A stretch of DNA of 64,000 bases from Tolypocladium sp. Sup5 PDA-1 (taxonomy: Eukaryota > Ascomycota > Sordariomycetes > Hypocreales > Ophiocordycipitaceae). A model generated the notes under the pieces. That model was not told the DNA's origin, searched no databases, and saw only the letters and a list, made by a program, of their open reading frames with translations. The stretch is from positions 159,246 through 223,245 of the forward strand of contig JPHH03000052.1 in assembly GCA_000750105.3 (NCBI GenBank). The letters run 5' to 3'. Within the stretch, counting starts at the first letter, position 1. Each line of letters opens with the position of its first letter. Of the stretch, positions 44,071 to 56,999 are shown one piece after another. The position numbers and the translations under genes are program-made.

Positions 44071-46400
44071 GGTATATGTGTGAGTAGTGTCATGAAGCTG
44101 CACTCACTCACATTAGAACTTGAATTTGGAACTCACGCCTGAACCCGAAATCGACTATGCAAGGGCAGTAGTAGAAAAGACCTCAAGGTTGGAAGGGAGG
44201 AGATTGAGGCCCTCCGCCGATCCCTTGCCTAAGGGGGCTAGAGGAGGGTCACGTACGTAGAGCATAACAGTGGGCCCCCCGCCACGCTAACCTTTGGATG
44301 CTACGGAGTACAAGCCAATACAGTCAGCTTACAATGCCTCTTGCTGCAGTCAGCTTACTTGGTACTTTCTGGTTACACGTTCGATAAAAGCTCAGAACTC
44401 GAGGCGAGGTGAATCGTGAGCGAGCAGAGGGAGACGATAGCGCAACTTGACAGGAACAAACACTGGGTCGCCGAGAGATTGGAAGAAACTGGAACTGGAA
44501 ATACCAAGCGTTGAGAGATCCTCCATGTGTAGTCCGTGTACGGATACGGAGTACGGACTAGGGTCCTTAACGAATGGTTAACGATTCGAATCCGGTAGCG
44601 GGCAACCTCCACGGTTTCAAAACGCGGAATTTGATTGGCTTTGGGGAGAGTCGATTAAACTCCACGTCTTGAAAACGTAGAGGTACCCGGTAACCACAGT
44701 GCAAAACCTCTTTATACTCCCTAACTGTGTCTAAACCTGTTATGGGAATAAGAACAATGGTAGTAAAAATTGATGTAAATAACCAGGCACCAGGGCCAGA
44801 GGTTTTTCATCCCTTCGGGGTTTTCCCGCTGAGTTATCCCAAATCCGCCCCGTTAGCTTAGCTAATAAAGGAGGAGTATTACTATTTACAGAGATAAAAT
44901 CCGTAGTTTGCAGAGACATTCTACCCGCAGCCACGCCGTGCCAGTATATTTCAGCGTAATCACACGGCACGCAGCGGAGTCCTAAACGCGCAAAGTGCTT
45001 TACATTAACCCTTTATAACAGCGGACTAAGCACATAAGCTGCTAACATAAAGAGGTCTTTATTCGTTCAAATCACGAATTCTCTACGGACTACACCTTAC
45101 GGCTTGCCTGTGCCCGTGCCGTGCCGTGCCGTGCCGTGCCGTGCCGTGCCCTCTTGAATACCCCTACCCCTTAGTATGCTCTATCGTGTGTCTTCTTGGG
45201 ATGGTTGGGTCGCCGGGATGGCCTATTCTACTTGCGGGGCTTGTGTGTGATACCATAAATTAGGAGAGGTCACGCTCGGTTTCAGGGGTTTCGGGGTCTG
45301 ACTGGGCGAATGATGCCCCAATGTGGAATGTCTCTGCAAATAGCCCATAGCGCTTTTTATCTCTGCAAATAGTAATACTCTAAAGGAGACAATTACCGTA
45401 AGGTTGCAAAAGGATTTCCAACAAGCAACATACTTTACTTAGAGATGTCAGACTAGTACGAGTGTACGACGGTTCATACGACACCTGCCTGGCGGTGGTC
45501 ATGTTACAGCCCGTCAGCACATTACTGCCTGCTGGACTTGTTGGGCCGTATCATTGCAACCCTGGCCGCCAATGTACTGAAGCGGAGACTTTGGAATCCC
45601 GCTTGGCCGATTGGCTGGGTGCCAAAGCCCCTGTTACTCAGGAACCATTGTATTGGACTTCGCCACCCGGAGATATCCTTCTTCGTTGGTTGCCATACTG
45701 TTAGCCAACCAACCAACACAACCTCCACCCCACCCACACCCGTGGGGTCCACAACGACTTCATGGCCTCGACCCATGAACCTTCCACCTTGTCTGCGGCC
45801 TATTAATAAACCGCCACAGGACTGAACCTACCTCAACGATACGGTGCCCCAGCTATGAGTTGTCAACGGCGCGATTCTAGATATAATATACACAGGCGGC
45901 CGCAGCGGAAAGTAACTAAGCAGTACACTCGATAACGGATGATGTGCTCGGAACTTGATGTATGTTGGAGGGTTTGGAGGGTTTGAGGGATAATTTCGTG
46001 CTGAAACCTGTTGGTTCTCGGCCTGCTTGGCTCGCAGCACGGTCGCTGCACGGTCCACACCATGTAAGACTGTATGATATGCATTTTCAAGGGCATTTGT
46101 TTGGCTCGCAGCGGCACAGTCTTACGTGGTGTAAAACGCCGCTGAGAATGGAGAATGCACACGTACGATACAGTGTACACCATATACCCACGTACATGTA
46201 ACCGAATGGCGAAAAACTGCCCCTAAGGCTGTGTCGTATGTATTCTCAGGGTTATCTATAATACATAAACTGGATTCATCACTTCCTGGTCTCTGATATT
46301 CAGACTTTATCATATCACCTTGGAATCGTATGCCCTTTGTTAGACCTTTCTTCTACTCAATTTGGTATTTGACAGTAGGTTGTGTTCGAGGTTCGAAAAT
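44071..46400. promoter_or_regulatory. Divergent promoter region of efflux pump and PKS
   Basis: 2.3 kb between the two start codons, with no supported gene; it must hold both promoters and is the natural place for co-regulation. A CGTAC-type palindromic tract lies near 44530-44560 and a pentanucleotide repeat at 45116-45150. No specific factor site is claimed. Confidence 0.55.
45116..45150. repeat. (GTGCC)7 microsatellite
   Basis: Seven exact copies of GTGCC in tandem inside the divergent promoter region. Confidence 0.95.
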
Positions 46401-49400
46401 ATGGGCGAGTTTCAAGATGAGGGCATTGCTATCGTTGGAATGGGCAAGTTATTCTCCTAAACTTCTCTTTTATGTCCTCCCCTCACTCTTGGTTTCCCCC
46501 CTCTCTCGCTTCCCATGCTCCAAACCCCACTACCCAACTAACACTCTTCTCCTTCACCCAGCATGTCGGCTTCCCGGCGATGTCCAAAGCCCCAAATCTT
46601 TCTGGGATCTTTTGATGAGCCAGAAACTCGCACGCGGCCCCTTCCCAAGCAACCGCTTTAATGCTGCTGCCTTCTACAACCCACAAAAGGGGCGACCGGG
46701 AAATATGCGGTATACAGAGGGCTACTGCATCTCTAACAACCTCGAGGACTTTGACGGCGGATTCTTCGGCATGACTGCCTCGGATATTCTGTGCCTCGAT
46801 CCCCAGCAGCGTCAGCTGCTCGAGTGCTGCTTTGAATGCCTAGAATCCGGAGGAATCACGCTCGAAGATGTTGCCGGCACTATGACTGGTGTCTATGTAG
46901 GCAACTTTGCCAGCGACTATGAGACTCTCGCGTTCAAGGAGCCCGAGCGGATCGAGGGCATGGCCGTTCTGGGAATGGGCAGGACGACGGTGAGCAATCG
47001 CGTGAGTTATATGTATAACCTTCATGGACCAAGGTTTGTCTCCCCCCTCCCCCATTTCCTTACTGTAGTTGTCTGTGTCATGACCCTTTACTCCTCTATG
47101 TGAATGAAGTCATGATACGGATGGACTGTTTGGGCTGATTACGTCTCATCCAGTGTTACCTTGGACACGGCGTGCTCCTCGACGCTGTACGCACTACATT
47201 TTGCGGTGCAAGCGCTCCGCAACGGTGAAATCCCCACCGCGTTTGTCGGTGGCGTCAACCTGATTCTCACTCTTGAGTATCACTTCGCCATTGGACAGAT
47301 CGGCGCCCTTTCTCCGACCGCGCAGTGCCACGCATTTGACGCATCCGCAGACGGTTACTCCCGAGGAGAAGCCATCAACGTTTTATTCCTGAAGCGTGTG
47401 TCGGATGCAATTCGAGACGGTGATCCTATCCGTGGGGTCATTCGAGGATCATCGTTGACTGCGTAAGTTGTGGACCTGCCCCTATATGTTTTTATTCCCC
47501 TTTTTCTTTCCTCTTTTTTTTTGGATATATACTGAAACACGCACGACATACAGCAACGGCAAAAACAACGGCATAACGCTCCCTAGCGCTCTCGCCCAAG
47601 AGCTGTCTATCCGGAAGGCATATGAGCATTCAGGGCCTCTCGACTATAATTCAGTCGGCTACGTAGAATGCCACGGGACGGGAACCCCCGCGGGAGATCC
47701 AATCGAGACGACGGCTATTGGGAATGTGTTTGGAGGTCATCGTGAGTGGCATGACCCGCTATATATCGGGTCGACCAAGCCACAGGTTGGCCACGGCGAG
47801 GCGTGTTCGGCAATCACGAGTATTATGAAGGTGGTGTTGTCAATGGAGAATGGAATTATTCCTGGCACTATTGGCGTTAAGAAACTGAATCCCGCTTGTG
47901 AGTGTTTCTATCCATGACGTGACTTTATTTAATACCTAACCTCACACTCTCATAATATTCTAGTGGATCTCAAAGGAGGCGCTCTGGCCGTCATCACCAA
48001 GAACACACCCTGGCCAGAAGGGAAAGCAAAGCGTGCGTCGGTCAACTCGTCCGGATATGGTGGAGCCAACGGGCATGTTGTCATTGACGGTGTTGATGAG
48101 TATTTCAAGAGCATCGGCATCGCCAACCCGTCCAACAAGGCTCCGGAAGTCGACCCGTATAGCACGATTCTCCAGAAGAGGTTCCTGCTGCCAGTTTCAG
48201 GACACGATGAGTACTCTATGCGCAAAAGCTTGGACAACTTGATGCTGGTGGTAGACCATCAGACCCACGACTTCCACGAGCTCTTGTATACCATGATTGC
48301 GCGACGGACGCGGTTCTCTCACCGTGCCATGATCCCAGTGGATCACAGTAGCGACAAGAAGCTGACGATCCGGGAGCCAATAACTGGTCGTACCAATAAC
48401 AGCGTCCCGATTGTGGCCTTTGTCTTCACCGGGCAAGGTGCTCAATGGGCGGGGATGGGCCGCCAGCTGTTGGACCGATACCCATCAGTGCAACGAACGT
48501 TCAAGAAGCTGAACTTAGCACTGTCGTACTTGAAACAGCGACCAACATGGACTCTTGAAGGTATGTCAGCTCCTAACTCCTCTCCTTATAATTGTTGGAT
48601 TAATGTGTACTAATCCTCCCGTCTCCATAGAAATCCTGCTAGCACCTGCCGAGTCTAGCAAGATCGGTGAAGTTTCCTTCTCCCAGCCTATCTGCACCGC
48701 CATTCAAATTGCCATTGTCGATCTGCTACGGGAGTGGGGAGTCAAGCCTGAAGCTACCATTGGCCACTCGTCCGGTGAACTTGCCGCCGCCTATGCGGCG
48801 AAACTAATAACTGCCGAAGACGCCATAATAGCTGCCTACCTGAGAGGCGTACACGCAACCCTTACGCAAGCACCGGGAACCATGATGGCGGTAGCCCTTG
48901 GCGCGTGCGAGGCTGAGAAGCTCCTCGCCGAGAATGGTATCTCGTCAGCTGATGCCGTTGTCGCGTGCGTCAACTCGCCCGAGAGCGTCACTTTGAGTGG
49001 CAAGCCCGAGCCTATGGATGCTATTCATGAATTGTTAAAGCAACGTTCGATCTTGTGCAAGAAATTGGCGACCGGTGGGAAAGCTTATCATTCTCCCAGC
49101 ATGAAAGAGGTTGGATCGGGGTACAGCGAGGCCATCCTCCAAGCTACGGCTCGCTCTAGTAACGGTGTCGTGACTCTTACTAATGGAGATCACACGGAGC
49201 CAAAGCCCGTGATGGTCTCATCAGTGACTCTAGCACATCTTCAGCCGGGGGATGTCGATGGAAGCTACTGGCAGAAGAACCTGGAGAGTCCTGTTCTTTT
49301 TGATCCCGCCATGAAGCACCTGCTGGGTCTCGAGTTCGGCCTAGCGGAACGTCACGTGGATTGCCTAATTGAAATAGGGGTATGGCTCTTCGCTTCTTCC

Positions 49401-52400
49401 TTTCTATTTCTTCCCCGTTGTCTTGACTTGCAGCTTCACATTCCAACAATATATACTATCCGGCTAACACTTGAATCCTATATGTAGCCTCACAGTGCCC
49501 TCAAGGGTCCCATTAAACAAATAATCGCATCGCCCGAAGTTGAAAATATATGGAATGCGAGTCTGGGAACTGCTCCTAAGGTGACGTATGAGCAGACCCT
49601 AGAGCGTGGGAACGACGCCGAAGATGACATGATGCGGCTTGCAACGAGCCTGTTTATCAAAGGCTATCCACTCAACCTGCTTCATGTCAACGGCTACACC
49701 GCCTACCGTTCATCCAAAGTAATCATTGATCTCCCCATGTACCCGTGGAACCACGAGACTCCACAGCCATTGATCGTCAACCGCGCTACTCAGGACTACA
49801 AGTTCGCCTCTCATCCACGGCACGATCTGATTGGGAGTCGACTCCCGGGAGGGAATCGCATGGAACCCGTCTGGAGGAATTATCTTCGTTTGGAAGATGT
49901 ACCGTGGATCAAAGATCACGTGGTATGTACCCCATCAAACCTGACCTCAGTCAGCATTTCTCAAATAAAAAGTCTATTGTGAGCTAATGTATGTGATTCA
50001 ACGTAGATTGGAAGTGCCATCATCGTACCTGGCGCAGCATACCTTGCCATGGCCGTCGAAGCGGCAGCCCAGTTTGCTGAAGATACCACGCTTGGTGGCC
50101 CACCATTCGACTTTGAGGATGCCAAGTTCCACCTTCACACCGTCACGATAAAGGCAGCGCTGGTTCTTCCCGCCACCGGCACCGCAGATGTCATGATCAA
50201 CCTACGGCCCACGGACGCATCCGCGGCGTCCAACCGATTTGCGTTCAAGATCTGCTCCGTGGCGGATGAACGATGGATTGAGCACGCCCAGGGTATTGTC
50301 TCGTTTGAGCTGGTCCAGGGGGAGAAGACAAAGAAGGTCCCTTTCAACAACGAGACCGAAGAACCTGTCTTTGAACAGACCTTCGGCAAGGATGCCTGGT
50401 ATGAGCGACTGAAGTACCGCGGCTTCGACTTTGGCCCTCTATTTCGCGTTATCGACGAGATCGAGGTTTTGCCCCATGCGTCACGTGCTCGCGCAAGAGC
50501 CCCGATTCTCAAGACAGCTGAGAAGACCACGCCATACGAGTCTCGGTATGCGATCCACCCTCTGACCATCGACGCCGTACTTCAAGGGCGTGTAGCTTCC
50601 GTGTACACCAGCCGCGCGGACAAAGAGGCGGCCACTCAGATCCCAGTCTTCATCGAGGAGATGACAATCAGCCCGTCGTCGTGGGCGAAGAACCAAACGG
50701 GCATCATCGACAGTGTTGCATGGACGGAGGGCGCCCGCAGCGGCGGATCCCACTCGACGCTGACTGCGGAGAGCGGCTTTGAGATCATTGCAGCGCGGAA
50801 CGTGAAATGGCGACAGTTCGAGAACCAAGGGAGCCAGGAGAAGATGAACAAAAAGGCCGCACGCGAGCCATATTACCGCCTTCAGTGGAAGCCGGACGTG
50901 ACCTTCCTAGACACAGATGGGGCCCATAGCCTGTATCACAGCGATTTCCACTCACCATCTGGAGCGGCGTACCTGGACGAGGTGTACAATATTCGGACGC
51001 GACTGGAGACGGTGACGGTCCTGTACGTCTGCGGCGCGCTGGAGATGGTGCGCCAGGATGAGCTTCCCACGGACCCGTCACTGAAGTGGATTCACGGGTA
51101 CTACAACTGGATGTGCCACGTGAAGGCCGAAGCGGCAGCTGGACGAATGATCCTGTGCGAGCGAGACCCCACGAGCCTCGATGCCCAGCAGCGGGAGCGG
51201 CGGATCGTGCAGCTTCTCTCTGAGTTGCCGGAGGACTTCCCGCAGCTGGAGTTCAACGCCATCGTCTACAACAACATGGTTGGGATCCTCAACGGCACAG
51301 TGGCGGGCATCGATCTGGCGGTTAAGGCGGAGATCCTGGCGCGCGTGTACGCCGACGGGTCGATCCACGATGCGGCACGCAAGAACCTGGCGTCGGTGGT
51401 GGATATTCTGGCGCACAAGAATCCCACGATGCGTGTGCTAGAGGTTGGCGCCGGCACGGGCAGCTGCACTAGCATTGCGCTGGACGTGCTCAATGCCTAC
51501 GACCGCGACATGCCTGGTCATCACGCCAAGCGCTATCGTGACTACACCTTCACCGACATCTCGCCGGCCTTCTTCGAGAAGGCCGAGGAGCTCTTCAGCG
51601 CGTACCCGCCCATGATCTACAAGGCATTCGACTTGTCGGTCGATGCCACCGCGCAGGGCTTCGATCTCGGCGAGTACGACCTCATCCTGGCGTCCAATGT
51701 GATGCATGCTCCAGGCAATACCGACCAATTGCTGCGGAACTGCAGCCGCCTGCTCAAGCCGGGTGGCAAGCTCGTGATGCTGGAAATCACACAGACAGGC
51801 AGTCTCGCCCCCGTACAGTTTGCCTTTGGCACACTGCCAAGCTTCTGGGAATGTCTCGACGATGTTGATGCTGATCGGCCGTTGGGGCCCTTCCGGACCC
51901 TCCCATCATGGGAACAGCAGCTTAAAATCTCGGGATTCACAGGCCTAGATATGATTCTGACTGACTTCCCTGAGCCATTGGCCCTGGAGAGTGTCATGGT
52001 GGCCAGCGCCGTCGGAGAATCCTTGAACGGCACTGTCGCAGCGGGCATTGAACGAGTTGCTATTGTAAGTATCTTCCTATAACCGCTTCTGTATGCCATA
52101 TATAGGTTATGGGCTCCTGACATAACCCTTCATAGGTCCATTCACAAAACCAAGACGAGCTGGCACGAGCCATTGACGAGGAGGTCACGGGACAAGGAAA
52201 TCTCACAAAAAATGCCATCATGCACTGCTCCATTGAATCAATGCCTCTAATCGAGCTCGTCGGCGACGGCAGCGTCACGTACATCGTGCTCGAAGAGATA
52301 CAAACCCCTGTGCTCATGGATATGCGGCCGGAGCAGTTCGACGGCTTAAAGAAACTCGTGTCGTCAGCATCAAGCATCCTGTGGGTGACTGGAGGAGATT

Positions 52401-55400
52401 TGATGGTGGGCAAGAACCCAACCCTGGCAATGACCCACGGCATCAACACCGTGCTCATGAACGAGAACTCGACCCGCAACCTCAAGTTTGCCACTCTCGA
52501 CATCGACGATACCAGCACCACCAAGACACCCACTATTGCGAAGTTTGTTGCCGAAGTATGGACCACGGTTGCCACGGCCGCATCCAGGGCCACGTGTGAG
52601 ACGGACTTCATGCTCAAGGACGGCGTCATCTATATCAGTCGTGTTGTGCCCGATACGGAGCTGAACGAGGAGTTTACTCTCGACACGGGAGAAGGGAGAA
52701 CTGAGCAGGACTTCCCAACTTCGGGCAACGTCCAGTTGGCGTTGGAGACTCCGGGTCTTTTGGACACGGTGTACTTCCAAGAGAGTCCGACATGCGACAT
52801 TGCACTTGATGCTGATGAGGTTGAGATTGAGGTGAAGGCGGTAGGACTGAATATGAAGGTTTGTTTCGTGGGATCTCCATCGCACGATTCAAGGCCAAAA
52901 CTTACTAATTCAAACACCATAGGACTATGTTATTGCAATGGGCAACTTTGAAAGTGTCAAGTCCAGCAACGAGAGCACTGGCATCGTCTCTCGAGTAGGA
53001 GACAACGTCACTCACCTCCAGCCTGGCGACAAGGTCATCTGCCTGGAACGCGGATACTACGACACGTTCCTTCGCAGCCCGGCGCAGAAGTGCCTGAAGC
53101 TCGACGACGATGCCGATCTGTTGGAGATGGCCACCGTCGGTATTGCCCATGGAACTGCACTCTATGCGCTGGACTACCTTGCGCACCTAGAAGCCAACGA
53201 AACGGTGCTGATCCAGGCGGCCACCGGCGGTTTGGGGCTGGCGGCCATCCAGTATGCCAAGTACGTGGGAGCTGAGATCTATGCCACGGTGGGAACGCAG
53301 CGGAAGAAGGATTACCTCATCTCTGAGTGTGCCATCCCCGCGGATCACATCTTCTGGTCCCGAACGCTGCAGTTTAAGGATGACCTACTGAAGCAAACGC
53401 GAGGCCGCGGCGTCGATGTCGTCCTGTCAACCATCTCGGGTCCTGGATTCCACGAGAGCTTGAACTGTCTGGCACCCTGTGGGAGGCTCATTGATGTCGG
53501 GCGCGGAAACGTCCTGGACAAGGGGAATATAGGATTGCACGCCTTTGACCGGAGCATCAGCTTCTTCTCCTTTGACCTCAACTTTGTGTTGGAGGAGAAG
53601 CCGAGAATCGCAGCACGGTAAGAAATCCCGAGGGTACCCCGAGTGTGATGCATAATAGAGGCTACTAACACGTTGGATAGGCTATTGTCAGACGCGATAA
53701 AGCTCCTCCGAGAGGGCAAGATCAAGCCAATCAGGCTGGACAGCACGTTTCACATCACCGAGATGGAGAAGGCCCTGCGATACTTCGGCCAAGGACAGCA
53801 CATCGGCAAGGTTGTGCTTACTTACGGTCCAATCACCAACAAGGTTACACTCAAGGGTGCTCGCCAGCCTCGCGGCATCAACGGCAGCAACAGCTATGTG
53901 CTGGCGGGATGCCACGGTGGGCTGGGCCACAGCATGGCTGACTCCATGATTGAGCGAGGGGCCAAGAACCTTGTCTTCCTGGGTAGATCGAGCGAGAGTA
54001 AGCCGGATATTGCTTCGTTCTGTAAGCGAGCCCGGAGCAAGGGCGTGAATGTGGTGACGATCCAGGGCGACGTCTCCAAGATGGAGGATGTCGAGCGAGC
54101 TGTGGCTCAAGCCATCACAATGGGGCCGCTAAAGGGAGTAGTGCATGCCGCGATGGTGTTGCAGGTGAGTTTGCAGTCACATTTGGATTTTACACCTTAA
54201 TTGGTATTCTCTAACATCGCCAACCATCACCAAGGACGCCTTCTTCGACTCCATGACGCTGGAGCAATTCAACACTGCCGTCCGTCCCAAGGTGCACGGC
54301 GCCCTCAACCTCCATAACGCCACCATAAACGCCAACGCAAACCTCGACTTCTTCTTTATGACCAGCTCGACGGTCACGTACGTGGGCCATATCTCGCAGT
54401 CCAATTACGCGGCATCCAACGCCGTGCTGGATAACCTGGCGCGGCAGCGCATCCACATGGGCCTGCCAGCGGCCACAATCTCGCTGGGGCCAATCAAAGG
54501 CGTGGGCACGCTGAACCGCAAGCCCGAGTACGCCGAGAACCTGCTGCGATCGGGCCTGATTGAAGCAGAAGAGTCAGAGTTCATCCGGCACTTCGAGCGC
54601 TTCATGCACCCGCAGCACGAGTCGAAGCATTTTGACAGCCTGACGCAGGGCCACATCCTCACGGGCGTGGAATACTCTAAGCACGACCTCAGCATGGTGC
54701 AGGTCACGCGCATAGAGCAGGACCGCCGCTCAGCGCTGCTGGTCACGACGCTCGAGTCGCGCAAGGCCGCCGGCAGCAACGGCGGGGCAGGTGCTGATGC
54801 CAGCGGCGACGACCTGCTGATATCCGACATTCCCGACGACCGCGAAAAGGCTGTTATCGTGCTGGCCGACGCCGTCGCGCAGCGGCTGGCCAAGCTGATG
54901 TTCATCCCCGTCGAGGAAATCGACATCAGCCGCCCCTTCTCGCACTTTGGCCTCGACAGTATGTCCGGCAGCGAGCTGATCCACTGGTTGAGCCAGAAGT
55001 TTGGCGTGGGCATGTCGTTCCTGCAACTGCTGGCTCCCTCGTGTACGCCCAAGAATCTAGCGGGGACCATCTTCGATACCCTGATGAAGACGAAGGCCGC
55101 AGCGGCAGAAACAGCGGCGCCTGCGGCTGCCGCGAACGGCACGTCCCACGAGAAGCCCAACGGGGTTCATGAGACCAATGGCGTGAATGGTTCTAATGGC
55201 GTTAATGGCATCTCGACCGGATCTCAGATGGAGAAGTTCTCTCAGGCAGTTAAGAGAGCTATTGCCGATCCAAAACCGGTCATGCACTCTTATGTGTGCT
55301 CTGTCGTCAACAGCAAGGGTACGTATTTATAAGAAATTCCATCTAGAGAGAGGGGGGACGTACACACTGACCATATTCACAGGCGAGCAGCTCTACACGC

Positions 55401-56530
55401 TGTCCGAGGGCACGCTGTCACAGGAGTCCAGCACCAAAGTTAACTTTGACGCCGTCTACGGGATGGCTTCTCTCTCCAAGCTCATGACCACCGTCGCCGT
55501 CATGATCTGTGTCGAGCGCGGGCAGATCTGCCTCGACGACGACGTGGCCCCTATCCTGCCGGACCTGTGCGCTCTCCCGGTCCTAGACGGCGTCGATTCT
55601 GAGGGTCGATGTCAGACGAAACCGCGGACCAAGACCATCACGCTTCGATTGCTGATGAGCCATCAGAGCGGCTGTGGGTATCATTCAAGTCCTCCACTGG
55701 CGAGATGGGCGAGACAGAATGGCAAGACCAACAGCGTCTTTGACAGTGACTTTGTAAGTCAATCTTTCTTACACTCTATGTATATATGAATATTTATCTA
55801 TATCTAACACACCTCACAGGAAGTCATGAAGACCTACCCTCTCCTCTTCGAGCCCGGAGAAGGCTGGATGTATGGCTCTGGCACCGACTGGGCCGGCGAG
55901 GCCATCGCGCGGGTCAACAGTACCACGCTCGAGGAGTTCATGCGGGCCAACATCTGGGAGCCGCTGGGCATGACCTCGACCACCTTCCATCCTGAGCTCC
56001 ACCCAGGCATGATGGACCGCCTCGTCGCCATGTACGAGCGCACCGACGACCACGGCCTGGAGCGCGGCGCCTGGCTCTCGCGCATTCCAGCCCGTCACGA
56101 CTGCGGCGGCCACGGCCTGTGGTCGACGCCGCACGACTGGACCAAGTTCCTCAGCATGGTGCTTGCGGATGGCGGACCCATCCTCTCCAAGGCCAGCATC
56201 GACGAGATCTTCAAGCCGCAGATGGTCGGCTCGAGCGACCTTCAGGAGCTGCTTACGGGCCCGCTCCGCGCGTCCCTCCGCTCCACCGTCGATATGGGCG
56301 CCGGCCGCATCGAGATCGCGCTGGGCGGCCCGCTGTACATGGACGCCATCCCCGGCAAGCGCTCCGTGGGCACGCTGCAATGGGCAGGCCGTCCGAACCT
56401 GTTCTGGTGGATTGACCGGGCCAAGGGCGTGGCGGCGACGACGTTTACGCAGGTTATCTCGCAGGCCGACGCCAGGTTCGAGGAGTTAACGAGCGCGTTT
56501 GAAAAGGCGGTATATGCAGATTTCACTTAA
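46401..56530 (+). CDS. HR-PKS with fused beta-lactamase/LovD-type C-terminal domain, 14 exons
   Basis: Iterative type I highly reducing polyketide synthase. Exons: 46401-46443, 46562-47033, 47154-47462, 47554-47897, 47964-48560, 48631-49379, 49488-49922, 50007-52064, 52136-52858, 52923-53617, 53681-54164, 54235-55318, 55383-55753, 55820-56530; total 9075 nt, 3024 aa, no lesion. KS 5-430: Cys179 in LDTACSST, ECHGTG and VGHGEA histidines. AT from about 540: GHSSGE, Ser635. DH from about 946: WIKDH and HPLTIDAVLQ. C-MeT near 1457: LEVGAGTGS. ER 1870-2195: AATGGLGLAAI. KR from about 2211: CHGGLG, Tyr2361. ACP: GLDSM, Ser2545. After an Asn-Gly-Val-rich linker, residues 2635-3024 form a serine hydrolase: SLSK with Ser2694 and Lys2697, YGSG with Tyr2806, then GGHGLWSTP. 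This resembles LovD/EstB-type acyltransferases and could release the product. Intron 1 is GC-AG. The product is unknown. Confidence 0.95.
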
Positions 56531-56999
56531 TTGTAGTTATGATAACGAGCCACTACGGCATCCATCTACCCATTCATCTACCTATCCATCCATCCATCCA
56601 TAGAAGAGATTAACCAATAGCTCCGTAGCATTAAGCACTCTAATATTACTACGGCCCCTAATATCGACTATAACCTATAAGTGTAAGGGGCTTACTAGAG
56701 TTTATTTACCTCTCGGAACGACCAGGTGAGAGCGAGAACCGGTTATGGTTCTCTCAAGAGCACCTTGAGCAACGAAGGTGGCCATGGGAGTTCTTGAGGA
56801 ATACGAAGCAAGAGAAATTCAGGTGGCAGCGTCGTTAGCGGCTTACATACGCAACGAGATGAGATTGTGCAAGGGTTCACGACGCTTCACGGTCAAGCAA
56901 TCAAGGTAACTTTCAGAGCAGCCCCTTTCGTGAGCGGCTTCGGCGATTTGAACTTAGCAGCAGACTCCTTCAGTAAGTCTAACTTAACTCTATAAGCGG
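56531..56999. other. 3' flank of the PKS
   Basis: Contains a short TCCA repeat (about 56560-56600) right after the stop. No gene seen; RIP-like composition begins in this stretch. Confidence 0.5.

Noticed and set aside
43833..44111. 92-codon minus-strand ORF at the pump's 5' end
   Set aside because: Out-of-frame shadow over the acidic low-complexity leader of the DHA2 pump.
44570..44625. tRNA-like T-loop GATTCGAATCC in the divergent promoter
   Set aside because: No acceptor-stem or anticodon-arm partner sequences at the right distances.
52920..53700. Suspicion that the PKS enoylreductase domain is inactive
   Set aside because: The NADPH-binding loop (AATGGLGLAAI) and the remaining blocks are present; nothing shows loss of function.
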